From positions 62,001 to 126,000 of the IMG/VR virus record IMGVR_UViG_3300044998_001357: a stretch of 64,000 nt of DNA. One strand, given 5' to 3'. The stretch comes from a virus. A program made the position numbers and the translations under genes. The notes below the pieces were generated by a model. It was not told the DNA's origin and did not search any database. It saw only the letters and a list, made by a program, of their open reading frames with translations. This document shows, piece after piece, positions 49,601 to 57,912 of the stretch (position 1 is its first letter; each line of letters starts with the position of its first letter).

Positions 49601-52600
49601 ACGCTCGCGCAGCAGACGGTCCACCTGAGTGACAACATCGGCCTCGGAATTGTTTTGCGCGCCGGCTACCACGGTAGCCAAAATTCCCGGCAGAACACGC
49701 GACAGATTGTCCACCTGCGTGCCGGTGTTCAGCAACCTGGCACCCATTTCGCCACCTATGGCAGCAACCGTTTGCAGTGGCTGCAACCCCCCCCGGTCCA
49801 GTCTACCCAGCTGGTCCAGGTTTTCCGCACGAATCGAGACACGACTCGCTCCAATGGTCCCGTCAAAGACCTCAGCCAGGGCCTGACCACGCTGGCGAAG
49901 CTCCAAAAGCGAATCGGAGGCTGATTGAACAGCAAGCAAAAGACGACCAAACGAATTTATATTCTTCTCGTCTGTCTGTCGTCCCTCCAGATTACGCCGC
50001 TCGCTCAGGGTTGCCTGTTGCCCCTGGAGCACACTTTTGCGTAACTCTAAGAAAACATCATCAATGGACAGACCACGAATCGAGGCAATTAGTCGCACCA
50101 GTTCGTCGTTGAGGCCATCACCACTCGCACGCAGCTGCTGAATAATCCGACCAATATCTCCGTTGTATTGGGCTCGGCCCAGCGATTCCGCGTTGCGTTG
50201 CAGGTAGGACATCATCGAAGGCAGCTGCTGACCGAAATCCTGTCGTAGTGAGCGAGCCTGAAGTTCGCCAAAGCCCTTGGGGTCGTAGCCGCTGAAGAAG
50301 TAGGTCGAGGCAATCCGGTTTTTCTCAAACGCCTCTGCTCGGGCGGTTCGCAGCGAATCCCTGGCGGCGGTGATAAACCGACCATCGGTGGCCGGACCAA
50401 GATTGGCGAGTTGCTGAATCTTGTCGGAAAAAATAGTAAGAGCGTTGTTGATTTTGACCTGGCGAATCTCATCGGCACTCTCTCGCAGAGCGGACACCAC
50501 GCCTGCGACACCGCCAACAATTGCGCCCGCCGCACCGCCAATCACCGTTCCCACCAAAGGAATCATGCTGCCGACCGTGGCACCGATGGTTCCACCCACC
50601 AGAGCACCTTGCAATCCCCCTGAAATCGCCCGGTTGTTCGCATAGTACGAGGTGGAGCCGGCGGTTACCGCGTCTTCCACCCGGCCTGCACGATTATCAA
50701 AGAACGCCGACATCGCCGGAACGGCCATCATGGCCGCAATGGCACCCGGGCCTGAGAAAATGTTGGCAACCGGACTATTGTCCAGTCGTTGGGCCAGCCT
50801 ACTTGGTGTGGTCAGCCAGTTCCCCACCGCGCCCGCCATGCCGCCCAGGCGGTAGCCCAGACCACCTGCCAGGGGTGCATCAATACCTCGCGTATTGGCC
50901 TGTCGGACCGTTGATTCCAGACCCGCGATTTGTCCCGTGTTTAAACGTATCACACGAGCCTGACCCGACATGGCGGCTGCCACATCCTCGGTCGCCTTGC
51001 GATGAAGTTCCATGGCCGACATTTGCGGGTTGAGCTTCGCAAGCAATCGGCGTTGCGCCGAATAGAGTTCTCGCTCCGTTTTGGCGGACTCGGCGGCAAG
51101 GGCCTCTTGTTGAATCCGTGTTTGAGTCGTTTGGCTTAAATTATTTGCTCCACCCAGCCGACTCATTCGCCGATTAGCTTCCGTTTGCGCACGAGAGGCC
51201 AATCCGCCAGTAGGTACAATCTCCCCCGCTTCGTTCACCTGGGTGAGCGATTCACTACGAAGACCGATGCTCTGCAACATCCGCTTTTCAAGAATGGCTA
51301 GCTGGGTCGGCGACAGAGACCCCTTGGCCTGCTCCAGGAATGGGGTCATATCCTTAGAGCCGGAATTCCGGAATTGCTCCAGGATTCGCATCGTGACCAC
51401 ACCCGGGTCGTTTCGATAATCCTGAAGTTTTTGTTGGTTGTACCGAGCCTGTGCTTCTTGAGCCCTGACCTGTGCTTGCCTTTTCTCTTCCTGTTTTTGA
51501 CGCATTTTCGCTACGGCTTCTTCCCTCTTCTTGGAACCGGCGGCTCCAAAGGCATAGACAGCTGCGCCTGTACTTTGGTCTTGAAGCATCGCTTCTTGGC
51601 GTTGTCGAAGAGGGTCCACATAATTTCTGGCCTGGTATCGTTCCTCCTTCTTTTGCATCATTTTTTCGCCGGCTAGGTTTGCGATAATCTGCTCTTGATA
51701 TCGCACTGCCTCCGGGTCAGATTGAATCAGATTGGGATTAAATCCGGGGTCACGCCGCTTGACGGAGTTATCGAAATCTTTCTGGGTTGCCTTGACCTCC
51801 ATTTGGAATTTATAATTATCGAGTGCTTTCACGCGTTCGGCACGCAATTTTGTACCGGGAAGACCCTGAGAAACGTATGCGCCCGGCATACCGGTACTAT
51901 CTTTTACCATCTGTTTTACATACAGAGGGTCAGCATAACGGTTGCTTTCTTGACGCTGACGCGATTTTTCCATGGCCTGGGCAGCACGAGCAGCAGCCAG
52001 TACCTGCTCTTGATAATGGACAGCCCGTGGGTCTCTGGCCATCAGTGCCGGATTAACCTCGGCCGTGGAGCTAATTCCCAAGACCTTCGGTCGAGACTTG
52101 TAAGCCTCAAGCTCTTCTAGTTTCTTCTGTCGTAACGAACTACCCGGCAAGCCGTAAGCAACAAAACTACCCGGCATCCCAGATGTATCTTTCGCGTACT
52201 GTTTAAGGTACAAAGGGTCAACAAAAGGGTTGTTTTGTTGTCGCTGCAACCGAAGAAGAGCAATAGTCGAAGCAGCCGCCTCTGCCTGGGCTCGTTCAAA
52301 ATTACGACCCTGCCGTAGCTGTCTTTCAACTGCTTTGTCTAGATTTACTGCACGTGTTGCAGCAAGCATTTGTTCCTGATAACGAACCGCTACCGGGTCT
52401 TTTGCGGCAAATGCCGGATTGGGTAAACGAGCCAAAAACCATGCCTGCTCCCCGGACTCGGACGGTGTCGACGAAGAGGCGCGACCGCTTGTAGGCAGCT
52501 GATTCAACCAGGCCGGCGCGGGCATGGCAGGGTTGAGCCCCACGAGGGGGTTGTAGCCTAGTTGAGGGTAAGGCGGACGACCCTGAGGGTCGGGCGGGGG

Positions 52601-55600
52601 CGGAGGAGGGCCGGCCGCAGGCGGTGCCGGCGGTTGATTGGGGGGGACTTGCGCACCACCACCAGCCTGAGCGCGTCGAGCAGCAAGGCGCTCCTTCATG
52701 GAGCCCAATTTAACAGGAGGTGGCGCTTCCGCCGCTTTCATTTGCAAGAGTTGACGGTCTAATTCTTCACCAATACGAGAGTAGAGCGCGTCATTAGTTC
52801 CTGTTGCCGGCAGTCCAAGCTTCTTGGCAAATGATTTTAGTTCATTATAATTCGTCGGCGCAGAAACGCCCATCTTGGTAAGCAGGCGTTGAATTTCGGC
52901 GGACCTTTGTTCCTGAAGGAGCCCGGCAGCACCGCCCTCGCCCTTACCGGCGACATCCATCTCCTCGCCCCACGCCGAGGTCATGCGATACTCAAGGGTT
53001 TCAGAAATATCGCGTATTTTGGAATAAATGCCGCGACGGACATAGTTCCAGGGACGAAAATCTTTAGGGTCTCCCTGGTGTTGTATAACGGCTCGAGCAA
53101 GAGCACGGCTACCCGTTTCATACAGAATACCCGTGGGGTCCGAACCCCCAGCCACTCTCCCAATCGCCCTATCGATGATTCCCTTTCCTTCGAACTTGGC
53201 ATAGAGCGCAGCTTGTTGCGGCGTCATCCGCGAAAGGATATCGGCGGCACTTTGCTTTCCTTTGTCTGTCTGTTTGAGGGACTGAGTTGCTTCCTGAGCG
53301 GCCTGAGCCAGCCCCTTAAAGACAGGCCCCGCCTTAGTCATTTCCAAAACGATTTGAGTGGCGTTGGTGAGTGCTACTTTTAACTTGGCTGCCTCGGCCC
53401 GAACTGCATTCGCGATATCGGCGTTACCCTTGAAGTCGCCAAACTCAAAGGTTCCAGTCACCGATTCGTCTTTATTCGATACTTTGCCGCCTTTGGCATA
53501 GCCCCGAACCTTACCGGTCTGGTTCATATGATTCAGGTTCGCCAGCCCAATCCGAGAGGCCGCTTCTTTGTTGATGACAAATTCACCCGGCGTAAGCAAG
53601 GCAGGCACGGTGTCACTGGGGGACATTCCGCCCATAGCGAACTTCCGCTGCAGGAGCTTTGCCTGAAATATTGGGTCCGCCGGGTCGATGATGGCGGAGA
53701 AGGAGTTGCCTTTTGCCTTCCAGTACCGCTCGCCACCGGGCATCGCTAGTAGGGAGCGAACATCCCTGGGGGAAGCGGCAATAATATCCTCCGCCTCCTT
53801 CTCGCTCAGTAGGCCGCATTTGACCGCTGTGGCCATGCTTGACCTGAGTCGTGACCCAATGAACCGCCTATCCAGCCGGCCGTTCGCACCGAACTTTGTC
53901 GGCCAGACGTAGTAGCCTTGGAAGTCCTCGCCACGGGCTGCTAGCAGGGACATCTTCGGGGTTTCCACAAACCCCCCCGTAAGTGACGCCAGGGCTTGTC
54001 GCGCCAGCATCCGCGATGCCGAGCCGGATTGCCGAAAATCCTCATTTACAACGAATATTGAATTATTAATGCTGGCCTCGTAGGGGCTACTGGACGGGTC
54101 AACCCCACTATGTTTCTGGTAGGTCACCATACGCTTGGCGGAATACAGGTCATCCTTGTGTCTAAACCGGACATTGACCCAGCCGTAATTTTCCCTGCTG
54201 TCCTTCGACACGTTCAGGTGTACGATGTCGTCTGGACCAGCGCCCGCCAGCATGGCCGTATTTTCGAAGCCGTGTCGCTTGATGAAACTGTTTTCCAGTG
54301 CCCCTGATACCCATATATTGCGGCTCAGCGGGCCGGTCACGCCACGCCTCCTGAGCTCCTCGACGAAAGCCGTGTGATTCGAGCGGTCGACACTACCACC
54401 GCTGGCGAACCCTAACCAACGGGTGATTCCCCCCACCCATCCCTTGCCGCGAGCCAGATTACCAAAGAAGCCCAGGTCTTTGGGCTTGTAGTTTGCGTTG
54501 GTGCTCAACGCCACTCGCTCGATGATGTTCCGCTGAAAACCGCGTTGACGCAACGAATCAAGCTGGGTATTCTCTCGAAGGTTGCGGTCCATACCGGTTA
54601 GTGACTGGGCAAAAAGGTCCGCAAACCCCTCGTGGGCGGCGTACCGATAACGGCCCATCTGAGCACTAACATTGAGCCTGTCGGCACGGTCGCGTCTTCG
54701 GGTAATCTCGCCCTGAATACGGCCATAACGGTGAGCGCTCGTAAAATCGCGCTTGCTGGCCAGACCACGCCAACCATCCAGGTAGTTGTCGGCCGCATGC
54801 CCCAACTCGTGAGCAAGCGTGTACTTCAGTTGCTCAAACGAATTGATTTTTGATTTCGCGAGAGTGATAGTACCACGCAGGTCGCTCACATCTTTGGATT
54901 GCCTGTATACCCCTCTTGCCCCTGGAGACTTATCGTAGGTGTCGACGACATCGATGGTTCGCACCAGCTTGCGAAAATCAATCCCGGAATTTTGGCTTAG
55001 TTCCAGCAGGGCCTTCTTGATGGTATCGTTATTTAGGACGAAACCGTCTGAGGTGTGCTTCCGGCCTGTCATTCCCCTGAATGAAGGTCCGCCGGGAGCA
55101 CTTCCCATCAGTGTGTTGGCCTGACCACCCCGAGCAAAGCGCTGAACTCTTCCCTCGTTGAGTTCGGTCAGACGGTCGTAGCCAATCTGTCGGGCAGAGG
55201 ATTTGCGAATGATGAATTCGCCCGGAGTGAGCACCGCCGGAACAGTATCGCTATCTCCCACACCGGGAACGACGCCGCCACGGGCAAACCCACGAATGGG
55301 TTTGCCAACCTGGGCCGTTAAGCTGTTGACAAAGGCCCGAGTGGCTCCCCCCAGGCTTGTACCAATCTTGACTGCGGCAATCGCGGCCAGAACCGGCACC
55401 AGAGGCTGAGCGTATTCCAGGATTTTCGCAAACCCACCGGCAATTGTGATGAGCGAGTTAGCCAGGCCCTGAAAGCCCTTGCTATCGACCAGGCCGCGAA
55501 TGAGTTTGAGGTATTCCTCACCCAGACGTGCCGTCTTGTTGGCCAATGTTTCCTGCCGGGCCTCGGCCGCCGCGAGCAAGGAAATCTGACCGGTCATGGC

Positions 55601-56788
55601 GACATTGACCGCCTCCTGGGCAACCCGATTTTCCTTCAGGAGCGGAATCACCTTGGAGATTTGCCGGTAACCGCCCAGCTGCTCCACCACGGCGGCGAAG
55701 CGGGTATCGGTCTCGCGAAGACCCGCCAGGCCGGTGCTGAGCCGGTTGACTGCCTCGTAGGCCCCGACGAACTGGTTTTCGAGGTTTATATCACCCAGCG
55801 CCCGAGCTTCTTCTGCTGTGTAGCGAAGATTAATCCCCAGTTCGCGCACCGCCTGAACCGTGTCGGAACGCTGCAGACGAGTAAAAATGGTCCGTAAGCC
55901 CGTGGCAATCGTATCAGCCGATTCTCGAGTGGTTGCCCGTACCGAGGTGAACAGACCCATGAATTCGGCCAGGGCTTCCTGACCGGTCTTGGCATCACCG
56001 GCGACCGCAACGAAGGCACCACCCGCCTTTTGTATGGCGGTGATAAGGTCGCGCGACTCAACGGCGAAAGCACCGGCCACGGCGTTCATCGACCCGAGCA
56101 CCGAATTAAAATCCGCTGCCTGGGTCTTGAACTGACGCCATACAGCAATCAAACCTTCGGTGGTTTGCTTAATGGACTCAAAGTTGGGAGCCAGGTCGGA
56201 GCGTGCCAGCGCTTCCATGGCCACCTTGATCTCCGTCGAGGCCAGACCCGCCTGTTTCAAGACCACAGCCGATTCGGCGAGGGCCTGACTCGACACGCCC
56301 AAGGAGGTCGATAGCCGATTAATCTCGGTCCGGATTTCCGAGATACGATTGGTGGTATCACCTGAAACCTGGGCAATCTTGTTCATCTCGACATCAAAAC
56401 GAACCGCCGCAGTGACTGCCTGCTGGAAGGCACGAACGAAAGTAATCAACGAGCCTGCGGCCGCGCTAAAGGCCACAAATCGTCGAGTGGCCAGACCGGC
56501 CTGGCTGGCAAAATTTTCTAGCTGATTCACCCCGCCCTGGGTAACCCGGACTGTGGCAGCCAGGGTGGCATTCATGGTGGCGGCCTGAGACTGCACCCGA
56601 CGAAGGGCTGCTTGGGTTGCCCCCAGGCCCGAATTCAGACGTGCGATGCCCTGCCGAGAACCAGAACTGTCAATCGAGATGGTCGTATTTGCGCCGCGAA
56701 GTTGCTGATTGATACCATTGAGAACCTGCGGCAGATTGCGAGGCCCCTGAATGTTTAACTGAGCGACAATGTCGAAGACCTGAGCCAT
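46637..56788 (-). CDS. Tape measure protein, very large, with inserted enzyme-like domains
   Basis: 3,383 residues. The first 450 residues are helical with the TMP pattern (FVRAFQQAVTAAVRFDVEMN, TGQEALAEFMGLFTSVRAT). Four GG...DTVPA-x-LTPGEF-x-(I/V) segments occur (near 55200-55262, 53561-53622, 47601-47661 and 47040-47100). Between the first two lie an HELGH metallopeptidase-like site (H660 to H664, 54797-54811) and a GNAT-like stretch (EDFRQSGSASRMLARQAL near 54000). A sigma-region-2-like helical part (52975-53265), a proline-rich stretch (52570-52655), three tandem repeats (51500-52421), glycine-zipper membrane-type segments (VGGTIGATVGSMIPLVGT near 50480-50640) and long coiled regions follow. 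At about 1.5 A per residue it would allow a tail near 500 nm, less for the inserted globular parts. Confidence 0.9.
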   Translation of the reverse strand: MAQVFDIVAQLNIQGPRNLPQVLNGINQQLRGANTTISIDSSGSRQGIARLNSGLGATQAALRRVQSQAATMNATLAATVRVTQGGVNQLENFASQAGLATRRFVAFSAAAGSLITFVRAFQQAVTAAVRFDVEMNKIAQVSGDTTNRISEIRTEINRLSTSLGVSSQALAESAVVLKQAGLASTEIKVAMEALARSDLAPNFESIKQTTEGLIAVWRQFKTQAADFNSVLGSMNAVAGAFAVESRDLITAIQKAGGAFVAVAGDAKTGQEALAEFMGLFTSVRATTRESADTIATGLRTIFTRLQRSDTVQAVRELGINLRYTAEEARALGDINLENQFVGAYEAVNRLSTGLAGLRETDTRFAAVVEQLGGYRQISKVIPLLKENRVAQEAVNVAMTGQISLLAAAEARQETLANKTARLGEEYLKLIRGLVDSKGFQGLANSLITIAGGFAKILEYAQPLVPVLAAIAAVKIGTSLGGATRAFVNSLTAQVGKPIRGFARGGVVPGVGDSDTVPAVLTPGEFIIRKSSARQIGYDRLTELNEGRVQRFARGGQANTLMGSAPGGPSFRGMTGRKHTSDGFVLNNDTIKKALLELSQNSGIDFRKLVRTIDVVDTYDKSPGARGVYRQSKDVSDLRGTITLAKSKINSFEQLKYTLAHELGHAADNYLDGWRGLASKRDFTSAHRYGRIQGEITRRRDRADRLNVSAQMGRYRYAAHEGFADLFAQSLTGMDRNLRENTQLDSLRQRGFQRNIIERVALSTNANYKPKDLGFFGNLARGKGWVGGITRWLGFASGGSVDRSNHTAFVEELRRRGVTGPLSRNIWVSGALENSFIKRHGFENTAMLAGAGPDDIVHLNVSKDSRENYGWVNVRFRHKDDLYSAKRMVTYQKHSGVDPSSSPYEASINNSIFVVNEDFRQSGSASRMLARQALASLTGGFVETPKMSLLAARGEDFQGYYVWPTKFGANGRLDRRFIGSRLRSSMATAVKCGLLSEKEAEDIIAASPRDVRSLLAMPGGERYWKAKGNSFSAIIDPADPIFQAKLLQRKFAMGGMSPSDTVPALLTPGEFVINKEAASRIGLANLNHMNQTGKVRGYAKGGKVSNKDESVTGTFEFGDFKGNADIANAVRAEAAKLKVALTNATQIVLEMTKAGPVFKGLAQAAQEATQSLKQTDKGKQSAADILSRMTPQQAALYAKFEGKGIIDRAIGRVAGGSDPTGILYETGSRALARAVIQHQGDPKDFRPWNYVRRGIYSKIRDISETLEYRMTSAWGEEMDVAGKGEGGAAGLLQEQRSAEIQRLLTKMGVSAPTNYNELKSFAKKLGLPATGTNDALYSRIGEELDRQLLQMKAAEAPPPVKLGSMKERLAARRAQAGGGAQVPPNQPPAPPAAGPPPPPPDPQGRPPYPQLGYNPLVGLNPAMPAPAWLNQLPTSGRASSSTPSESGEQAWFLARLPNPAFAAKDPVAVRYQEQMLAATRAVNLDKAVERQLRQGRNFERAQAEAAASTIALLRLQRQQNNPFVDPLYLKQYAKDTSGMPGSFVAYGLPGSSLRQKKLEELEAYKSRPKVLGISSTAEVNPALMARDPRAVHYQEQVLAAARAAQAMEKSRQRQESNRYADPLYVKQMVKDSTGMPGAYVSQGLPGTKLRAERVKALDNYKFQMEVKATQKDFDNSVKRRDPGFNPNLIQSDPEAVRYQEQIIANLAGEKMMQKKEERYQARNYVDPLRQRQEAMLQDQSTGAAVYAFGAAGSKKREEAVAKMRQKQEEKRQAQVRAQEAQARYNQQKLQDYRNDPGVVTMRILEQFRNSGSKDMTPFLEQAKGSLSPTQLAILEKRMLQSIGLRSESLTQVNEAGEIVPTGGLASRAQTEANRRMSRLGGANNLSQTTQTRIQQEALAAESAKTERELYSAQRRLLAKLNPQMSAMELHRKATEDVAAAMSGQARVIRLNTGQIAGLESTVRQANTRGIDAPLAGGLGYRLGGMAGAVGNWLTTPSRLAQRLDNSPVANIFSGPGAIAAMMAVPAMSAFFDNRAGRVEDAVTAGSTSYYANNRAISGGLQGALVGGTIGATVGSMIPLVGTVIGGAAGAIVGGVAGVVSALRESADEIRQVKINNALTIFSDKIQQLANLGPATDGRFITAARDSLRTARAEAFEKNRIASTYFFSGYDPKGFGELQARSLRQDFGQQLPSMMSYLQRNAESLGRAQYNGDIGRIIQQLRASGDGLNDELVRLIASIRGLSIDDVFLELRKSVLQGQQATLSERRNLEGRQTDEKNINSFGRLLLAVQSASDSLLELRQRGQALAEVFDGTIGASRVSIRAENLDQLGRLDRGGLQPLQTVAAIGGEMGARLLNTGTQVDNLSRVLPGILATVVAGAQNNSEADVVTQVDRLLRERLGDDTEARVARASVRRRLNEELSSDRGGLTNLINQVQVDTTALSGSLLQNLAEPLKNIGGKVARQLEDNANQLTEQLTQLTSRLRQIGESFDQLASVQTSRFRQNLEVMASRAGRGNQALDFAGLEQLEFGQRSRQSRLAGVAGPAAFDPILLGRRLGETRAQLLNAERNQQQEFIKTGGRGPAFAQAAEEVLRLKSRAADLQTALRNLTDVTNQTSVAQEKLSRLQQEKEGRLGLAERFATAGPEEMVRMNRGLLLANEAARQGNLDNFSADDRRSIIETLRSAGGVTLTGFAGSPRADDLLKNLLSNSFGGAFRLNDGQQQEERQLQDVIGQRFKAAEDATIQLIQFQQQNSAEFFRNLGTQQEQFFARLEAILLKERLVEAENRQGILSAQSGRLGRLANQRDMLAGIGVTTTDQYVALQNQRGSAESLIRGLTQRSQINTARERALADVDNVQINGNLPQQQESLFRWLQNQGVDQKSAQRIAYERFAKVRTKPITPEEVHTPDGYNRVLRDDIRKAIKLELGDAKAGGEFARVNQEIETAIASLRGIRGLDTAGLEKRLQQGGPRAAQEFLEALNAFNTTDNRLENLGTEINKVNSELKALADTIARLRQQIPGGNVPPQGAPARLATGGNVAGHPGSPLGTDTVPAWLTPGEFVVNRRSAQANAGLLRRINSSTSPVYLARGGTAELEEQLRMEAAINPFGASAMVLQGWVANNYIRNNLFRDRKFNERQKRFFVAAQVGQLAMASQMENFIQRSSFGGLGRPGEDGQRNIAMSLLSREGMIRKENASQSREYQRWLRSVTQPGVVMVGAKRPLRMATGGPVPGSGIFDTVPALLTPGEFVLNRRAASGLGAPTLERLNQGGAVGGQSIPGPSIPREAIDQLSRTLNAFVRAAGGFGEVVGRLSQGFTSFLGSANALADAISRIPQNITLQGTHQVNVNINGAEVLSRISPEIQAMITKEVRASLNRIFREQMPDSGVNLD
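51500..52421 (-). repeat. Three degenerate tandem repeats inside the tape measure gene
   Basis: Each unit encodes NP-x...DP-x-AV-(R/H)-YQEQ, then a helical basic stretch, then (Y/F)-x-DPL...Q-x-x-KD-x-(S/T)-G-MPG-x-(F/Y)-V-x-x-GLPG-x-x-LR. Units begin near 52421, 52055 and 51745. The third is more diverged (AFGAAGSKKREE in place of GLPGSSLRQKK). They look like an internal triplication, so the tail length may have changed by repeat gain or loss. Confidence 0.75.
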
Positions 56789-56848
56789 CGTAGCACCGAT
56801 GATTGGTTCAGGCCCCCAACATCAAACGGGCCAGGGTTGCTCAAACAA

Positions 56849-57631
56849 TTAGTTCAAATCGTCAACGAATTCGGTGAATTCGACCTTGAACTCACCCTCT
56901 TCGGTCAACAGATTACCATCGATATCGATGAGTTGACCGGCCTCGTTCACCAGACGACCCTTGTCGTCGATTAGCCGACCCTTGTCGTCAATCGGGCGGC
57001 CGTCCTTCCGAATGAGCCGCAGGTCGCTTGCTCGACAGAAACCGTACTTGATAAGGAAACGGTTTTCCGGAAGTTTCTGGAGGTAGTCATCTTCCAGACC
57101 GTAAAGCAAATTCCCAAGCTGTTGTGAGGCAGGGAAGATAACAGGGTCGTTTTCCCGGCTCAGATAGTCATCCACATCACGGAAGTACGGTTTGCCTGTA
57201 TCGCTATACACCACCAGAGTGGCCATCAGGTAGTTGAAACGAGCCCGTTCGGCGTAGGCCTCGGCGGTGTGTTCATCAAGCTCATTTCGCTCGGCTGTCA
57301 TCTGACGAAGCTCATTTCGCTGCTCCCGCATCTGGATGGCAATGTCCCGAGCTACCGACAGGGGGATACCACCCTGGGCCAGTTTCTTCTCGTTGGCCCA
57401 CAAATCGCGATTGATTTGCTTGAACTTCGCTTCCTTCTCGTCATCCCAGAGATTTTGTTCTCGCAGAACGCGTTCGATGGCCTGCCGGACCATCAGGCCC
57501 GACTGAGTGGCGTTGCGAAACTCGCGGTTGTAAACGAGTTGAGCCTGCTGCGAGACCCGGTGGTTAGGCCTGAGTACCGAAAAAGCGACCTTCTTGCCCT
57601 CAATCTCTACCTCAAAATTCTTCTTGTTCAT
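56849..57631 (-). CDS. Tail assembly protein (chaperone-like position) with C-terminal repeats
   Basis: 260 residues directly upstream of the tape measure gene, where tail assembly chaperones usually sit. The N-terminus is a small beta part (NFEVEIEGKKVAFSVLRPNHRV); a long helical charged middle follows (KFKQINRDLWANEKKL, IAIQMREQRNELRQMTAER). The C-terminus has short repeats of the form (R/G)-x-(D/N)-x-x-G-R-L-(I/V) (RPIDDKGRLIDDKGRLV), which may form a beta-stack. No slippery heptamer for the usual frameshift was identified. Starts in an ATGA overlap. Confidence 0.5.
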   Translation of the reverse strand: MNKKNFEVEIEGKKVAFSVLRPNHRVSQQAQLVYNREFRNATQSGLMVRQAIERVLREQNLWDDEKEAKFKQINRDLWANEKKLAQGGIPLSVARDIAIQMREQRNELRQMTAERNELDEHTAEAYAERARFNYLMATLVVYSDTGKPYFRDVDDYLSRENDPVIFPASQQLGNLLYGLEDDYLQKLPENRFLIKYGFCRASDLRLIRKDGRPIDDKGRLIDDKGRLVNEAGQLIDIDGNLLTEEGEFKVEFTEFVDDLN

Positions 57632-57912
57632 GCCTTCTCCTGACGACTGTTTCTGGTATTGGTTTCTCGATTGTTTAATTCTTTTTCAATACTTCGCAAC
57701 TGATGGTTGGCATGATTGAGAATATCGGTACGACAATTCTCCCACTCCCTCCGCCACGCGAGCTCATTCTCTGTACAATCTTTCTGGGACTTGCCATGCC
57801 CCCAGAGATGGCCAAAATAGTGCTCAAACCGAGCTAGCGCCCCAATAAAACTCGTTCTGCTCTTAGATGCAACTATCTGACTAATTGACTTGGGTTTTTT
57901 GATGTTATCCAT
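57628..57912 (-). CDS. Hypothetical small protein in the tail operon
   Basis: 94 residues with a basic N-terminus (MDNIKKPKSISQIVASKSR), an aromatic middle (FEHYFGHLWGHGKSQ) and a C-terminal helix (ILNHANHQLRSIEKELN). Starts at a TAATG overlap with the 57912 gene and ends overlapping the next start. No motif. Probably a tail assembly accessory, from position only. Confidence 0.5.
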   Translation of the reverse strand: MDNIKKPKSISQIVASKSRTSFIGALARFEHYFGHLWGHGKSQKDCTENELAWRREWENCRTDILNHANHQLRSIEKELNNRETNTRNSRQEKA

